Positions 32,328-45,330 of a DNA stretch of 64,000 nucleotides are shown here, in pieces (the stretch's first letter is position 1; every line of letters begins with the position of its first letter). The translations under genes and the position numbers were made by a program. The DNA is taken from NCBI GenBank assembly GCA_028023455.1, contig JAQFVV010012402.1:14814483-14878482 (forward strand), in the 5' to 3' direction. Under the pieces are notes generated by a model. That model did no database searches, was not told the DNA's origin, and saw nothing but the letters and a program-made list of their open reading frames with translations. This DNA comes from Epiperipatus broadwayi (taxonomy: Eukaryota; Onychophora; Udeonychophora; Euonychophora; Peripatidae).

Positions 32328-34974
32328 GTAAGTATTTGTTCAATAATAAGAATATATTTATATGGATATTTTATTTGTTAAGATTTTTTTTTTTTCATTC
32401 CTAATACATATATATATAAACAGTGTTTTTAATATGTTTGTATTACAAATTTTTTGAATTCCAAATGTTCAGCTGTTATTATTTATTTATTTATTTTTTC
32501 ATTCAAGATCTTTTTTTTCTTATGCTTTTTCATGATTTATTATTGCTAATCATTACTTATTTATTGCTAGAGAGTAAAACATGGATGAAAAATATTCGAA
32601 TCTTCACCATTGGTTATTAACTAGTGTGGAGAAAAATACCCTTCACTTCACTGCTTGTTTATCAGAACTGTTGGAGAGATCTTTGATTTGTAATGGATCT
32701 TTTAATGGCTGTTTTTCTTTTTCTTTTTTGTATGTCAGGTAAAACACTCTTAATCCAAAACCTCGGTTCCAGTGCTTTTTTGGATTTGTGAAATTTTTGA
32801 AATTCAACAATAAACCTTTTATCCCCTCATAATTTATTAGTATTTACAATTTTGCATATATATTGTACCCTTACTAAAGAAAATCTCTGAACTAAAGAAT
32901 TCTGCTAACTATAACTGTCATAACTACAGTCAAGTTACATAAACAATGACTATTAAGAAATAAATCTATTCTGACTAGTTCAAGATACCCTACTAATACA
33001 CAATATCTAATAAAATTAATATTTTCTAAGAATTAACTTTATGAAACTTATTTAAATTAAAATATAATAACACTTAGGTTTACAATAAATAATTAGGGTT
33101 CCAACTAGAATACTCAACTCATTCATTTTGCTAATAAATTTAATTTATGACTAGCTCATTCTTACAAATAAATATGGTTCGAATAAAAATAACATACAAT
33201 TATAAAACTTTTTACATGAGACATTTAGCAAGGTACAATGGCTTAAACATTGAGGATATATCCCTAAGGATACATTCCCAATGGCATAAGAATATTACCC
33301 CACTAAATTCACATAACTAAACTACTGTGTAGTACTCTCATGTCTTTAAATACACATACAATAATCCTAACATAAAAGATTTATAAATTTATTATAGGAA
33401 TAACAGTAAATTAATTACTAATCCTTTGCTAAAAAATACTAATTGAAAATTTAATATTAACTGATAATTCTTACTCATCATCTTTTAATACAAATTTTAC
33501 AATTATTTTAAAAAATAATCTCAGATTCATGTCTGACGCTAATAATAAAAATAAATTAATTAAGACCCTGTAGTTAAATATGATGATGGATTTGACATAA
33601 TATCTAACTACCCTTGCAAAAATTACGACAAGCAACTAAGATAACTTAATGACTCTTAACATTAAATTTATTTAATGTTTAATAAAATATAAATAAGATA
33701 ATAAGATTCTGGACAAAAAACACTGTACAATCTTTATTTACTTTATATGGCATTCGTCAAATATAATATATTTGAATATAGTGACTATGTAGTATCTCAA
33801 GTGTTGGATCATTTTATATAATCACCAATGATCACGTCTTCTACAATAATAATAATTATTATATACTTTATTACTCGGTCAAATGTAATAGAAATGATAT
33901 CATGTGCAAAATAAATAATGTTTGAAACCATTAATTTTTATGGATCATGCATGTGGAATGAAGAATCAAATGAATTACACACAGACAAATCAAAACTAAA
34001 CTAGGATATTAATTTTTTTTTTAATTAACAATTTATTATGATTAAACAACATTATATCTATTACAATAGGTTATAAAATTTAAAAAAATATATTTACAAC
34101 AAAAAAAAAAATAATAATATAAAAATATTTATACTATAAATTTTACAAATAAATAAAATAAAATAAGATAGCCTTCACTCTGGCCACTTCAAATAAAATA
34201 AACCTTACAACAATAGTGACAATATATTATCCTAATTTAACAAAGCAGTAATATTTTATTGTTTTTGTAGTGGGAAATAATTAAAATAAATCTCCCAATT
34301 TCTAATAAAAAACTTAATGATACACTGATACTATCATCATAAAAATATATTTATTATTTGGTAGTTTTTTAAATATAAATTTAGGTCTAAAATACACCTA
34401 TCTAAATTTAATAAATAATAAGATATTTTCAAAATTATTAAAATATTTCCTTTGCAGTTCAGTAAAGCATCATTTTTGATATTTTAATACATTCTGGTAC
34501 TTTAATATCAAAAATTTAAATAAAGAAAATATGAATACCTCTCTTTAAATTATCTATTATTTAAAATATAATTTTATGGGTTTTTCTCTATTTAAATAGG
34601 TTTCTTTTTTTTTTAACAAATTTTAAAATAAATTATATTGCTTGATATTTTGTGTTTCCTTTATTTTCATATTTTTACATTTCTCATAGCATTCAAACCA
34701 TTTTGCATTAATCTCGCCTTCATTCCAATTCAAATATGCATTTATTTTGGGCTAAATGATCTCTAATATTTGTGGGAACATTAATCATTCCTCTCTTATT
34801 CTATATACTATGCCAAGCATCAAATATTTCAATATCATTTGCAATAAGATTTTTTATATGTCTAATCTTACCTTCACATAAACTATCAACTTCTAATAGT
34901 TTAACCATTGCAAAATAATATACAGCCCTTTTGTTATAGTTCTTCTTTCCCTCAGGAGTGGATCTGTTCCAGAT

Positions 34975-35525
34975 TCCCTTTTATCTGATCGGATTAAGCA
35001 TTGTTTGCTGTTGGCCAATAGGTTGATGTACAGCTAAATACATAACCAATGATTAGTACAGGCCAATTAGCAATGATGATTGCTGAATCCGAATGCTCCA
35101 GTGACATCAGGGATCTGGCTATAAATGGTCAGACTTTTGGAAGAAAGAGGAGAGAACATCTGTCTAACTTACAAAGACTACATGTTCTCCAGGAGAAGCC
35201 CTGCTAACCTAAACAGCAGTAAGCATTCTTGCAATAGCAATATGCTATTTGTCCACACAGTTAGGCAAGTCCACATAAGGACTGGACCCTGTTAAGACTA
35301 TTTCCAACTCAAGGCAAGCTGTCTGGTACAGTCAGAAGAGTCATTCTCCCAACTTGTAAGGCAAGCCATCAGGTGTAGCTGGAAGCAGTAGATTGTGAAG
35401 ACTCGGATTCAAAAGTTCACATTAGAACTATCATTTTGTATTGTAAATATAATAAATATTATAATAATTATAATACTGGTACTAGTATTATTTTCTGTAG
35501 GTTGGGTCTGTACTCCAGACCAAAC
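34975..35525 (+). other. Less A+T-rich island with TATA and polyA signals, possible solo LTR
   Basis: About 550 bases with near-balanced composition contain CTGGCTATAAATGG at about 35120 (TATA-like) and AATATAATAAATATT near 35450 (polyadenylation-like), in the order promoter then signal about 330 bases apart. No ORF and no second copy is seen. A solo LTR of an LTR retrotransposon would explain this, but TG/CA ends and a target duplication were not identified. Confidence 0.3.
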
Positions 35526-37669
35526 ACAACACCTTTGTTACTTGTATATTTAATAGATTTAAAAGTGTGACAATACAGCTCACACATAACCTCCTTTCAA
35601 CACATCCCTAAACACCTAGGATTTCATATAATAGTTACTCTTCTGACCACCATCCTATATCTTCCACACTGAATAACTCTATTAATATCGTAAAATTTAT
35701 ACAAGCCTCATTTTAAAATAATTTCCAAACAACATTACTAAAAAAACAAGAAAGATCTAAATTCATTTCAAAATGGTTTTAAAAGTTTTTGAGCACAGAT
35801 GATCTTGATAAAACACATCAATTTTATACATTTATTATTTGTTGTTACATTATATAATTTAAAGATCAGTATTACTGTATTTCATCATATCTTAACAGAT
35901 AACATTCATAAAGATAATACATTAATAACTCAACAACATTATTAAAAGCTATGCATATTCAAGGATTTATGATAAATAAACTTTTTTAAAAAAATATCCT
36001 TAGATATTTCAAACATTTTCACTTGCATTCATCATTTTTATAAATACTAATGTTAGACTAAAAAAAAGAGGTTATTTTAAAGTTACAAAAAGTTTTCCCC
36101 TTTTACTCATAAGTTGAACGCTTGTCAGAAATTCGCTGTTGCCTAGTTACAGTCAGAAAGATCTGAACAAAAACATACTTTTCCCTCGGCACTATTTAAT
36201 GAAATGTATAAACAACAAAATAAAATTAGTAAAAATATTAAACATCCTGAAAGTTAAATGTTTATTCCAGTCTTTTTTCTGAGCATCTATCCAGGCATAC
36301 AATATCTCCATAAAATAATAATTCAAGGATCCATTTTTAGGTGAAATAAGATGTTTTTCTACATACGTATTTTTTTATTAATTCCAGTGGTTGTAAATAG
36401 TAGCCATATCATGATAAATATAATATATGTAATATTTCCATCAGTCAAAAACATTAGTAAAAACATATAATATAAAATTATTTATATAGTATATTTTTCA
36501 GCAGACACATGTTTTATAAACTAAAGATAAATATTTCTTTCTTTAAAATATGTAAGACTTTTATACTTAAAATGTATATCTTTCAACTAGAGATTTTTCA
36601 GGTAAAATGACAGTTATACTATCAAAAACATTAATGGACTGAAATAATATCAATCTTAAACAGATGTACTATAGCTCATTTATTCCAAATAAAATCATTT
36701 TAAAGCATATAGTTTATTTATTGATTTTTACCGATAGTAAATCTTTTTAAAAATACATAAAACATTCAACAGTCATTTTTTCCAGTTTTTCTTCAAAATA
36801 CATCATTCTCAAGATGTAAAATTCATTTAGATTAAATTTTAAAAATAAATTAAATGCAAAATGTGACATTATCATTTATACAACAACCAGTCACTTAAGC
36901 ATGCAACTCCTCCTCCTTTTTTCAAACTTAATATTATGATAATGATTTTTTTATATAAAATGTTTGTTTCCTCTTTATTAACTTAAGCTTTCTTGACAAA
37001 TTAGTCTCAGTTATTAAAATTAAATGTTTATTCATGCTAAGCATGTTAATTATAAAAAATTTAAATTCCTTATATAAATCTTCAGTCTGGTTACAGTAGG
37101 ATATTCTTCAGTATTTGGTGTACATTATCCCAGTATTCCAATAACTATTATCATATTCCATAAAAATTATTGTAGTTTTAAATTAAGTTTTAAGCAGAAT
37201 CCTCCGATAGGGAACTTCTAGTTTTTTATTCAGTCATAATTAAAATTGTTATAAAAATTATACTTTTCAAACACTTTTAAAAGAAAATAATAATAATTTT
37301 AAAAAAAATTACTACTGTCACAAAAAATAAAAAAATTTGTTATAAATTTCAAACTACTGTTACTTTTTTAACTTTCACTTGTACTGTATGCTGTGTATGT
37401 GAATTGAATCTCTGTTTTTATACTGGTCTAATCTAATGATTTCATTGGTTAATTCAGCTTGTAAGCTAAATCAATCTCATTTTTTGAAATTAAGCTTTAA
37501 AATTATGAGTCATCATTTATTAAATAATATCAGATTTATTCAATACTTTAAATATTAAACATTTTTATCTAAAAAAATTAAATATCTTTGTTAAAACAAT
37601 TTAAACATTTTAGTGATCTTAAAATTGATTTTAAAACAAAATATTACATTTAAACAAAATAATAATAAC

Positions 37670-39348
37670 GGTAAAAGCCTGAAATCCGGGCACGGCCGCT
37701 TGGGGCATTGTTTATGTGTCAAAACACATAAAAATGCCATTTCGGCAGCTGCGGCCTTACAGGCTAATACAACATTTACCTATTGTATTAACTCATTGAG
37801 CTAGGCCGCTTTACATGACATTGCACAAAAATATTACGGCCTGTTTTGTGCTTCGAAGCTATTTACGCGTATTCATTCTATTCATAGCTGATTACCGTAT
37901 CGCTTGAGGGTGTTTAAATTTCAAGGCGGTACGACTTTTTCAAATCTCCATAATAGAGTAATGTCATTTTGATTTAAAAAATGTTAATTATTAATAATTG
38001 TCATATGATCCCACCCTTCCCGAAAAAAAGGTTAATATGTAAAAAATTGGCAAAGTGTATGTTCGAACAGGCTTCGACAAAGCTCATGCGCTAAGTCATG
38101 TTTCAGCGTGGGGGAAAATATTCGAGACCACTAAAAGGTCTGAGACGAATGTGCAATTTTGAAACTTTTCTTCAGAATTGCTGAGTACAGAAAGTGTGTG
38201 AGATTGTGTTTTTTTTTTTGTCAGGCACATGTAATGTCCACTTTTTATTGCAGCAATAAAATCGAATAAATAATTGTAAAAAGTCCGAAGTTTGTGTTCT
38301 TCTTTGTTGTTTTTTATTTCATTAGAAATTGACAAGTATTTGGATTCAATTTTTTGCAGCAGGGTTAAAATAAATGACGACTTTGGTTGACTTTTTGTTA
38401 AGAATAACAAATTACAAAATACCCCCACCTCCACAAGCAGTTTATTGTATAAGGCTAAAAAAAAAAAAGGGTAATTCGAATGAAATAAAAATCAAAGTAA
38501 TAAGTGAGAAAAAGTTGTTTAAAAAAAAGAAAAAAAGTTAAATTCTTGACTTTTTGGTTACAATTCTTTTTCCGAGTGTGTGGGAGTGGGTATTTGAAAA
38601 CAATTTTTTAATTGGCAAAAACACAAAAGTAAATTTTGATTTAATATTAAGAAAAACAATTACGTCAACCAAAAAGAAATCAAAATTTGAAACAAGTCCC
38701 AAAGTTGATTCTCTTTTTTCAGCGCTGTTAAAGTAATTGACTATTTTTGTTGCCTTTTTGTTAATAATAACAGTACGAATCCCCCCCCCATCCCCCGCTC
38801 AAAAAGCTGTTTCTTGTAGTAGCCTCCCCCCCCCCCAAAGGGCTAATTCAAACATAATCTAAATCAAAGTGAAAACAAGTTGTGTTTTTTAAAAAAAAAG
38901 TAAAATTAATAATAATAAGAAAAACCATTTAGTCAAGCCAAAAAAAAAAAAAGAAAGGTAAAATTAAGTTCTAAACAAGTCACAAATAATTGTATTTTAT
39001 TTTTTCGGCGGTGGGATTCAAATAAATTTTTTGACGTCATGAAACGGTCCGAATTTTTCAAATGATAAAAAGAAAAAAAATACAATTAGCAAAATTTGTT
39101 GAAAAAATGTCAGTCAGATTCCAAAAAAATCCACAAAAAGTAACGAAAATGAATATCAAAATTTGTTTAATAATAAAGAAATCATGTTCTAAATGAAATA
39201 AAAATTATTCGTTTAATCAATATTAGAAAAAAAAAACCTTGTTGTCTAAAAAAAGAAAAAGTTGTGGTGGCCCAGTAACGTTATATTTCATTGATTTTGT
39301 CTAGCATCAACGCTCCAAGCGGCTTTGCCCGGATTTTAGGCTTTTACC
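37670..39348. mobile_element. TIR DNA transposon derivative with 8-bp target duplication
   Basis: Terminal inverted repeats of about 34 bp: the left begins GGTAAAAGCCTGAAATCCGG and the right, on the complement, GGTAAAAGCCTAAAATCCGG; both continue to GCCGCTTGG. ATAATAAC flanks the element exactly at 37662-37669 and 39349-39356. The 8-bp duplication with GG ends does not fit classic hAT ends (CA); Merlin-like or an unassigned superfamily is possible. The inside has no transposase. It holds three decayed direct repeats (near 38340, 38720 and 39005, each with CAGC(A/G)... then GACTTTTTG/GCCTTTTTG and, in two, C-runs at 38782 and 38827). Composition differs sharply from the flanks. Confidence 0.85.
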
Positions 39349-40129
39349 ATAATAACTTCTAAATATTACTTTTAAAACATTATCTTTATCTCTAATTTTT
39401 GCTATATTTTATTATGTATAAAATTTTGTTAACAAGCTAAAATCAAGTTTTCTTTTTTAAAAACCCTTGAAAGCTCACACAAACACCTTAGACCATGTGA
39501 CACTTTCAAAATACTCTAGATTAATTAACTTATTTATTATTTAAATAATATTTTAAACAAAAATAATTACTTTAAGCATATTATATATTTACTGCTATAA
39601 TTAAAGTATTATATTATCATAGCATCTTTTGAATATAATAAATTAATATTATCTTTTAAATCCTTTATTGTATTATTTTAACTTATATTAAAATGGCTAA
39701 ACTATTTAAACATTTTTACAAACTCCTATTTACTGAGTTTGAACTCCTACTACCTATGACATCATAATTACATATTAGAAAATTACCTAAATTAAATTTT
39801 TTTTTTTTAAATAACTACATTTCAAACCTTACCTTATCTTTCTGGGCCAATTATAAGGGTACAATATATATTCTGTACATTGTATGCTTATTTTTATATT
39901 GATACAAAACTTTTAAATGGCAGTAATTAAAATAATACTATTTACTTTTACTAATTATCCTGTCTTCCTTTTTTATTTTGTTATTTGAAATTCATATCAG
40001 CTTATTCACTAATGTCTTTTTGTCTTTCCAATTAGCAAATAAATGTGATTATTTGTGAAAATGTAAAAAAAAAAAAATTAAAAACTTGTTTGGTTTTCTT
40101 TCATCAGTGATTGATTTTCTTCTTACTTA

Positions 40130-40500
40130 ACAGTTGAATGTAGTCTTTTTGAAAATTAATTATAGCATTGATCATGATTTAAACAGAGTTATTGTATGGG
40201 TAAGAGAACAAACAGTTGTTACTGACCTCATTGAAAAAATTAAAAGATTGAAGTGGAGTTGGGCTGTACATATTGTTAGAAGAGATGATAATAGATGGAC
40301 AATTGAAGTCTTAAGCTGGATTCCAAGAGATTGTAAAAGACCCAGAAAAAGACCACATGTGAGATGGATGAGATGAGAAAGTGTGCAGGGGTGATGTGGA
40401 GAAGATAAGCTAAAGATTGGAGAAGATGGAATGAACTTGGAGAGACCTTCATCCTGCAGTGGATTGATAATGGTGATGATGATGATGATTGGACTAAGAA
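40130..40500 (+). pseudogene. 3' end of a non-LTR retrotransposon ORF2
   Basis: Positions 40134-40376 encode VTDLIEKIKRLKWSWAVHIV, RRDDNRW, and KRPRKRPHVRW. This is the K.KW.WAGHI.RR.D.RW ... GRP..RW pattern at the C-terminus of many non-LTR reverse transcriptases. After a frameshift the next frame gives MRKCAGVMWRR, then AKDWRRWNELGETFILQW. A (TGATGA)n tail at 40471-40490 follows, as in RTE-like elements. The catalytic domain is absent: a 5'-truncated dead copy. Confidence 0.75.
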
Positions 40501-41579
40501 AAATAATAAGAATGCTTATACTATTTTATCAACCTGTAAAAGATTAAGCATAACACTTTAATTTTATCAGGATAACAGAAGTTTTCAAATTATAGGAATT
40601 CAGAATAATTGTGTTCTACCTATATTTTTATTTTCTACTGAATTATTTCAGAAGTTTTTTCAAGTGCTTTTTTTTCTCAGTTGTTCATTATTCCTTTTCT
40701 ATTCATTTTATTCTATCAAAATTATTAATAAATTAATTTTTTAGGTCTATTTTTATAATTTGTTGTTGTTTAACTATTGATTACTTATTTTTTTTATCAA
40801 TTTCATCATTTTTTAACTATTTATTGAAATAATTAAAGGTTTTTTATTCATGGATTATTTTTTACCACCTATTTATAATTATTTTTCATGCATTTTCTGC
40901 ATAAATATTTTATCAATAATATTCACGTTTTTATAAAGTTACTTTTACTCATTACAAATAATAACCAGTTAAGAAAAAACTGTTGACTTATTTTTCTCTC
41001 TTTTATTAGTTCCGGTCTTTTCTAATAAACTGCGCTATTTAGTTTTTAAATAGTCCATTATAGCATCTCACCCAAAATATTGAGGAATATTATAATTTCT
41101 CTTTTATATTACCTGTTATGTAGAAATATGTAGATATTCGTTTAGTATCATTATTAGGTCCACATATTTCTATTAGGTACTAATTATCTATCAGATTATA
41201 TGCTCATTTGAAATTTTTTTAACTTCCTAAATGATCTGTTTCTATTGATCTCACTTTACTTATTACTATATCTCAAAGCTTTTTTAATGTTGAACACTAC
41301 TTTAGTAGATTTGTATAGTAGATTATACTTTAAATAATGAAATGTTAATGGATTATATTTAGACATCTCTATGATATGCAATTGCATGCATGCATGTATG
41401 TTTGTTTTGTAAAAATTAATCATAATCTAAGCTTTTTATACCTCATCAGCCAATGTACATACTGGGAATGAATATGTCCTATCCGATCAGTGCACTTCCG
41501 TTGTTCTGGGTAGTATCTCATGTCTAGTTGTAATTAGCCAATAGTCTTCTAGTATATCACAAATGCTATTATTTATACA

Positions 41580-42060
41580 ATTTTAATGCACAAATCGGCG
41601 CATAACAGCAGGGCTTCTAAAAAAATAACCACTATTTATTAAAAAAATAATAAATATTATTAAAAATAATAAATTGCCCCGGGGTTTTTACAAAACTCTT
41701 TTCCTCTAATATTGGTGGGAAAAGAAAAAGAAGGGTAAGATGGTTGTGTGTATATATTTTAAGAAATTTAAATTAATTTAATTATATTCTAATAAAAAAA
41801 TTTAATATCTTTTTTATAATATATTTTTCACCTTTCTTTTTTTTTTTTCTTTTTTTTTCCATCATAAAAAATAAACCTTCCTCCTCCTTCTTTTTATTAC
41901 CATTTTTTCTTTTCCTAACTATTTTTGGTTGTTTTTTGTTATGAATGAATAATTTATTTTTTATGGGTTGTTAGGATTGGGTTGGAGTAGGGGGGGGTTG
42001 GGGGGGGTTTTTGAAGATTATGTGAGCGGGGATAGTTTTGTTGTGGGGTTTGTTTTTATT
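41580..42060. other. Compositionally odd intron stretch: hairpin-like AT block, CCCCGGGG and G-runs
   Basis: 41630-41680 is a run of AATAATAAAT repeats ending in GCCCCGGGGT. 41825-41860 is pyrimidine-rich. 41975-42015 carries runs of eight and seven or more G. This lies 240 to 700 bases upstream of the sixth DHTKD1 exon. No gene or repeat partner was found. Confidence 0.3.
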
Positions 42061-42301
42061 AAAACTTCATTTTTTTATAAGAAAGGTAGAGATATAAAAA
42101 ATTATTGCTTTTTATTTTAGTAGAATTACAGATATAAATATAGTTAGATAGGTTAGTAAATTTGTATTTCAATTTTATTTTATTTTTAATATTAATATAT
42201 TTTTTTATTTCTAATTGAAGATACATGCTAATAGGATCTTAAAATTATTATTATTTTAAGTAATGTATTTATCAAAATAAAAATTAATTTGCTTTATTTA
42301 G

Positions 42302-42403
42302 AACATGAAACTTCTTACTAGAGAAGAAATAAACAGTCATTTAGAAAAATGGACTTCAGCTTTAAGCTATGACATGAAAGAAGTAGAAAATTACAAACCT
42401 AAA
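42302..42403 (+). CDS. DHTKD1: DHTKD1 internal exon (sixth, last seen)
   Basis: A 34-codon exon, phase 0 at both ends, between TTTATTTAG and GTAAGT. It encodes NMKLLTREEINSHLEKW, then a stretch ending VENYKPK. This is the weakly conserved linker after the AYAEELV block; the spacing and the Tx-EE pattern match DHTKD1. No later exon is recognisable up to position 64000, so the next intron is at least 21.6 kb or the sequence order beyond is unreliable (see the 500-N gap). The C-terminal third of the protein is not in this window. Confidence 0.85.
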
Positions 42404-42589
42404 GTAAGTAATATTATTAAAACATTGTCTTCTCATTTAGAAGTGTGTATATATATATATATACAAATAAAATATCCATTAATTAAAAACAATTATAATA
42501 ACAATAAAAATATAAATATAATGGTAATTAACTATTATATATAGGCTTTCAATCTGCAAAAGTACTTTTGGTTAATTCTTTAACTCTCC

Positions 42590-43290
42590 TCAACTGCCGG
42601 TAAATTCAAAAAACAAAATGGAAGCAAACATCATCAACTCAAATCCCATGAACCCCAAATTAACATTAGCAGCTTGTTTATTAATTATATTCATTTTATT
42701 TCTATTTATTAAAATTGCCTCCTTAATTTTTCTTTTATTATGATTTCTCTCTTCATGAAGAATCAATACTTTCAATATCAAACTTAAATTTATATTTACA
42801 TGTCCTTTCATGATCCAAGAAAACTGAAGCAGTCATTAAATCATTATTATATTTACTTTTCACATGCTTATATAACAATTCATGCTCCTTTAATCTTTTT
42901 TCAATACTGCACCTTGACTCACCTATATATGATAACATACATCCACCAAAAAATTGATACACAATATTACTTCTGCTTGACAGGTATGACATTTTTAGAA
43001 TTATTCACTAACTTATTAACATTATTTGTAACACAAAATGAGACATTAAACACTTTTTTATATATATCCTTAAAATATTTCACTTGAGCATTTGAAAAAT
43101 AAGGAATAGATATCCATTTTTTATTATCAATTTTAAATCATTTTAACTTTTTAAATTGAAATAAAGTATTGTTAAAATCTTTTTAATCTTATGACCAACT
43201 TCAAGCATTTCCTTGGCAAATATTTCAATATTTTTTAATTTATCACACTGGTAACGACATAATTTTTTCATTAAGAAACAAAAAAGATCT
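42590..43290 (-). pseudogene. Second Penelope-like relic: linker and GIY-YIG domain
   Basis: Minus strand, in order: KWISIPYFSNAQVKYF, the linker KVFNVSFCVTNNVNKL with NNSKNVIPVK, then (frame change) NIVYQFFGGCMLSYIGESRC, IEKRLKEH, a DHERTCKYKF block and, after another frame change, LHEERNHNKRKIKEAILI. The VYxxxxxC-x-YIGE-R...EH pattern is a better-preserved GIY-YIG than the one at 27940-28461 and comes from a different Penelope-like lineage. The reverse transcriptase is not recognisable upstream (beyond 43290), so the copy is truncated. It begins 186 bases after the sixth DHTKD1 exon. Confidence 0.75.
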
Positions 43291-43731
43291 AAAATTTGCC
43301 ATTTTATGCATAAAAGGAACAGGATAAAACTATTAACTTTGTAGATTTAATTATTACAAGAGATAATAGTATGTTATAAATTAATAAACCATTGCAAAAA
43401 AAGGTGATTGTTATTACAATAGTTTTTTAATTAACGGACATTTTATTTGTATATATCACATAATAACACAAATATATATGTGTGTGGTTCATGTACATCT
43501 TAGATTAAAGATCTTTACATTAACGTGTAATTGTTTTATTTTTGTGCTTGAATTTACTGTAGTGATTGAGTTATTTGTTGTTATTTTTAGTTCTTGTTGA
43601 AGCTTCTCTGTTTTAATTTATAGCTCTTTTGAAGTCATTTGTATGTGTACATGTTGTATTCACTGATGATATCTACTTCAAAATGATTTTCAATACAAAT
43701 TTCGTATGGCCATTTATTAAATGTATTATGA

Positions 43732-43792
43732 TAAACTAATAATCAGCTTTTTAAGCTAATGCACATGCGCTTTGATTATGGTAATTCCATAT
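43732..43792 (-). repeat. Fragment of the family 6 repeat
   Basis: The minus strand reads GCGCATGTGCATTAGCTT, then AAAGCTGATTATTAGTTTAT, matching the arm ends of the 19838-20558 element. Truncated. Confidence 0.5.
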
Positions 43793-44139
43793 ATTATGGC
43801 CATATCATGACTGCCAAAAAATTGCATCCATCCTCATGATTATCTAATCTTGATCTTGTCTATATCTTTTATCTTCAGCATTCATAGTTCTACTGCCAAA
43901 TATCATGGTATCTCTTCATCTGGCTCCTTCTATGTAAAGATTTGTGTGGTCCAATTGGCATAATTTTTATTGTTATCAGATTATGCAAAGCATTTAATTG
44001 AGACCATAATTAATCTGCTTACTAATAAGATCATATTGACAGATGATTTATATATATATTAATATTAAAAGTTTTTAACACGGATGAACCCGCAAAATAT
44101 GTATTTTATATATTTAACCCGTGCAAATCTTCGTTTTAA

Positions 44140-45330
44140 CATATATATGTACTGAAAGTTTAAAGTTTAATGAGATCTTCCATGTATGCTTTTTTTAATT
44201 ACAGCTCAACCATAATATAGCTAAGCAAATAACCAATTAAAAATTTGATAGGAAATTGAAATCATGTCATTAAGAAATTGTATTTTTATTTGTCTTATCT
44301 GTATAAGGCAAACGTAGAATCATTCCTAACATACTCTAAATTTAAATAAAGTAGATGATACATTAACACTTTATATGTGGGGAAGTTTAAAGTAATATAA
44401 CTTTTCAAATATTTCCACAAGGAATTTCTTCTTTCTCAAAAGAGTTATATCTAATAAAAAACATTTCATTAATTTTATAGATGTAAATATTGAAAGTTTA
44501 ATGAGATTTTCCATATATATGTAAACAAAGAAATGAGCAAGTTATTTTCATATAATACCAAATTCACCACTTTCTTTATTTTGCTGTAATATCTTATATA
44601 AATACAATTTATCCACTACTTTGAACACTTTTTAATAAAAACCTTTTATGTTTTGACTATCTTGCAGTCTTCTTCAGAGCCAATTTTACTTTAAATTTTT
44701 TTAAAAGAAAAAAACATTTTTAGAAGTAATCAAAGTAATGGATAAATTGCATTTATTTTCATGTAATGACTAAGGAAATATATTAGCAGAGATTATTTAA
44801 GTAATTATTAATTACTATAAGATTAATAATTTTCTAAAAGTTCACAATATTTTTTTTGTCTTGGGTTTATCTTTTTTTATTTCTAAGTAAATCAAAGATT
44901 AAAAAAACTATTGTGGACTTTTAGAAAATTGTTTAATTTAAACACTGTCAATAGTAATTGATAGTTATTTAGCATTATCTGCTAATTAATTTCTCTAGTC
45001 ATTGCATGAAAATAACCCTACTCATTTCTTTGTTTATATTAAAATTAATTCATGAAAATATTTAGTTTAACATATATACCTATGAATATATGTGTGTGTT
45101 AATTAGAACTCAAACCATGATGCAATTAAGCAAGCAACCAATTAAAAACTGGATCTGAAACTGAAAGCAGTCATTTGGCAATTGTATTTTCATTTATCTA
45201 ACTTCTATAAGTGAGGAATGGAGCTGGCTCTTTTCCTAAATTTAAATGAGGGAGCTCATATTGACTTAATATTTTTATATGTATACTTTATATATGTAGA
45301 GAGATTTTTAAAACATTTCTCAGATGTATT
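44140..45330. repeat. Direct plus inverted repeat complex
   Basis: 44200-44400 is repeated directly, diverged, at 45100-45300 (AAGCAA.TAACCAATTAAAAA; ATTGTATTTTCATTTATCTA; TTTAAAT). Between them 44520-44560 with 44750-44840 are inverted relative to 44915-45045 (CTTTTAGAAAATT; GTCATTGCATGAAAATAA; CATTTCTTTGTTTATAT). On the minus strand 44677-44650 reads CTGAAGA, AGACTGCAAGATAGTC, AAAAC, a hammerhead-like core of the same type as 1361-1325. The inverted-plus-direct design resembles the other terminal-repeat elements; no complete ribozyme can be folded. Confidence 0.45.

Larger units (their letters stand above)
32328..42301. other. DHTKD1 intron, 10.0 kb
   Basis: Contains the LTR-like island at 34975, the TIR element at 37670 and the non-LTR tail at 40130. 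32328-34974, 35526-37661, 39357-40129 and 40501-41579 are A+T-rich with no gene, RNA or paired repeat that I can support. Confidence 0.6.

Noticed and set aside
43800-43960. Possible non-LTR retrotransposon remnant
   Set aside because: The less A+T-rich sequence suggested coding origin, but no frame gave a convincing motif.
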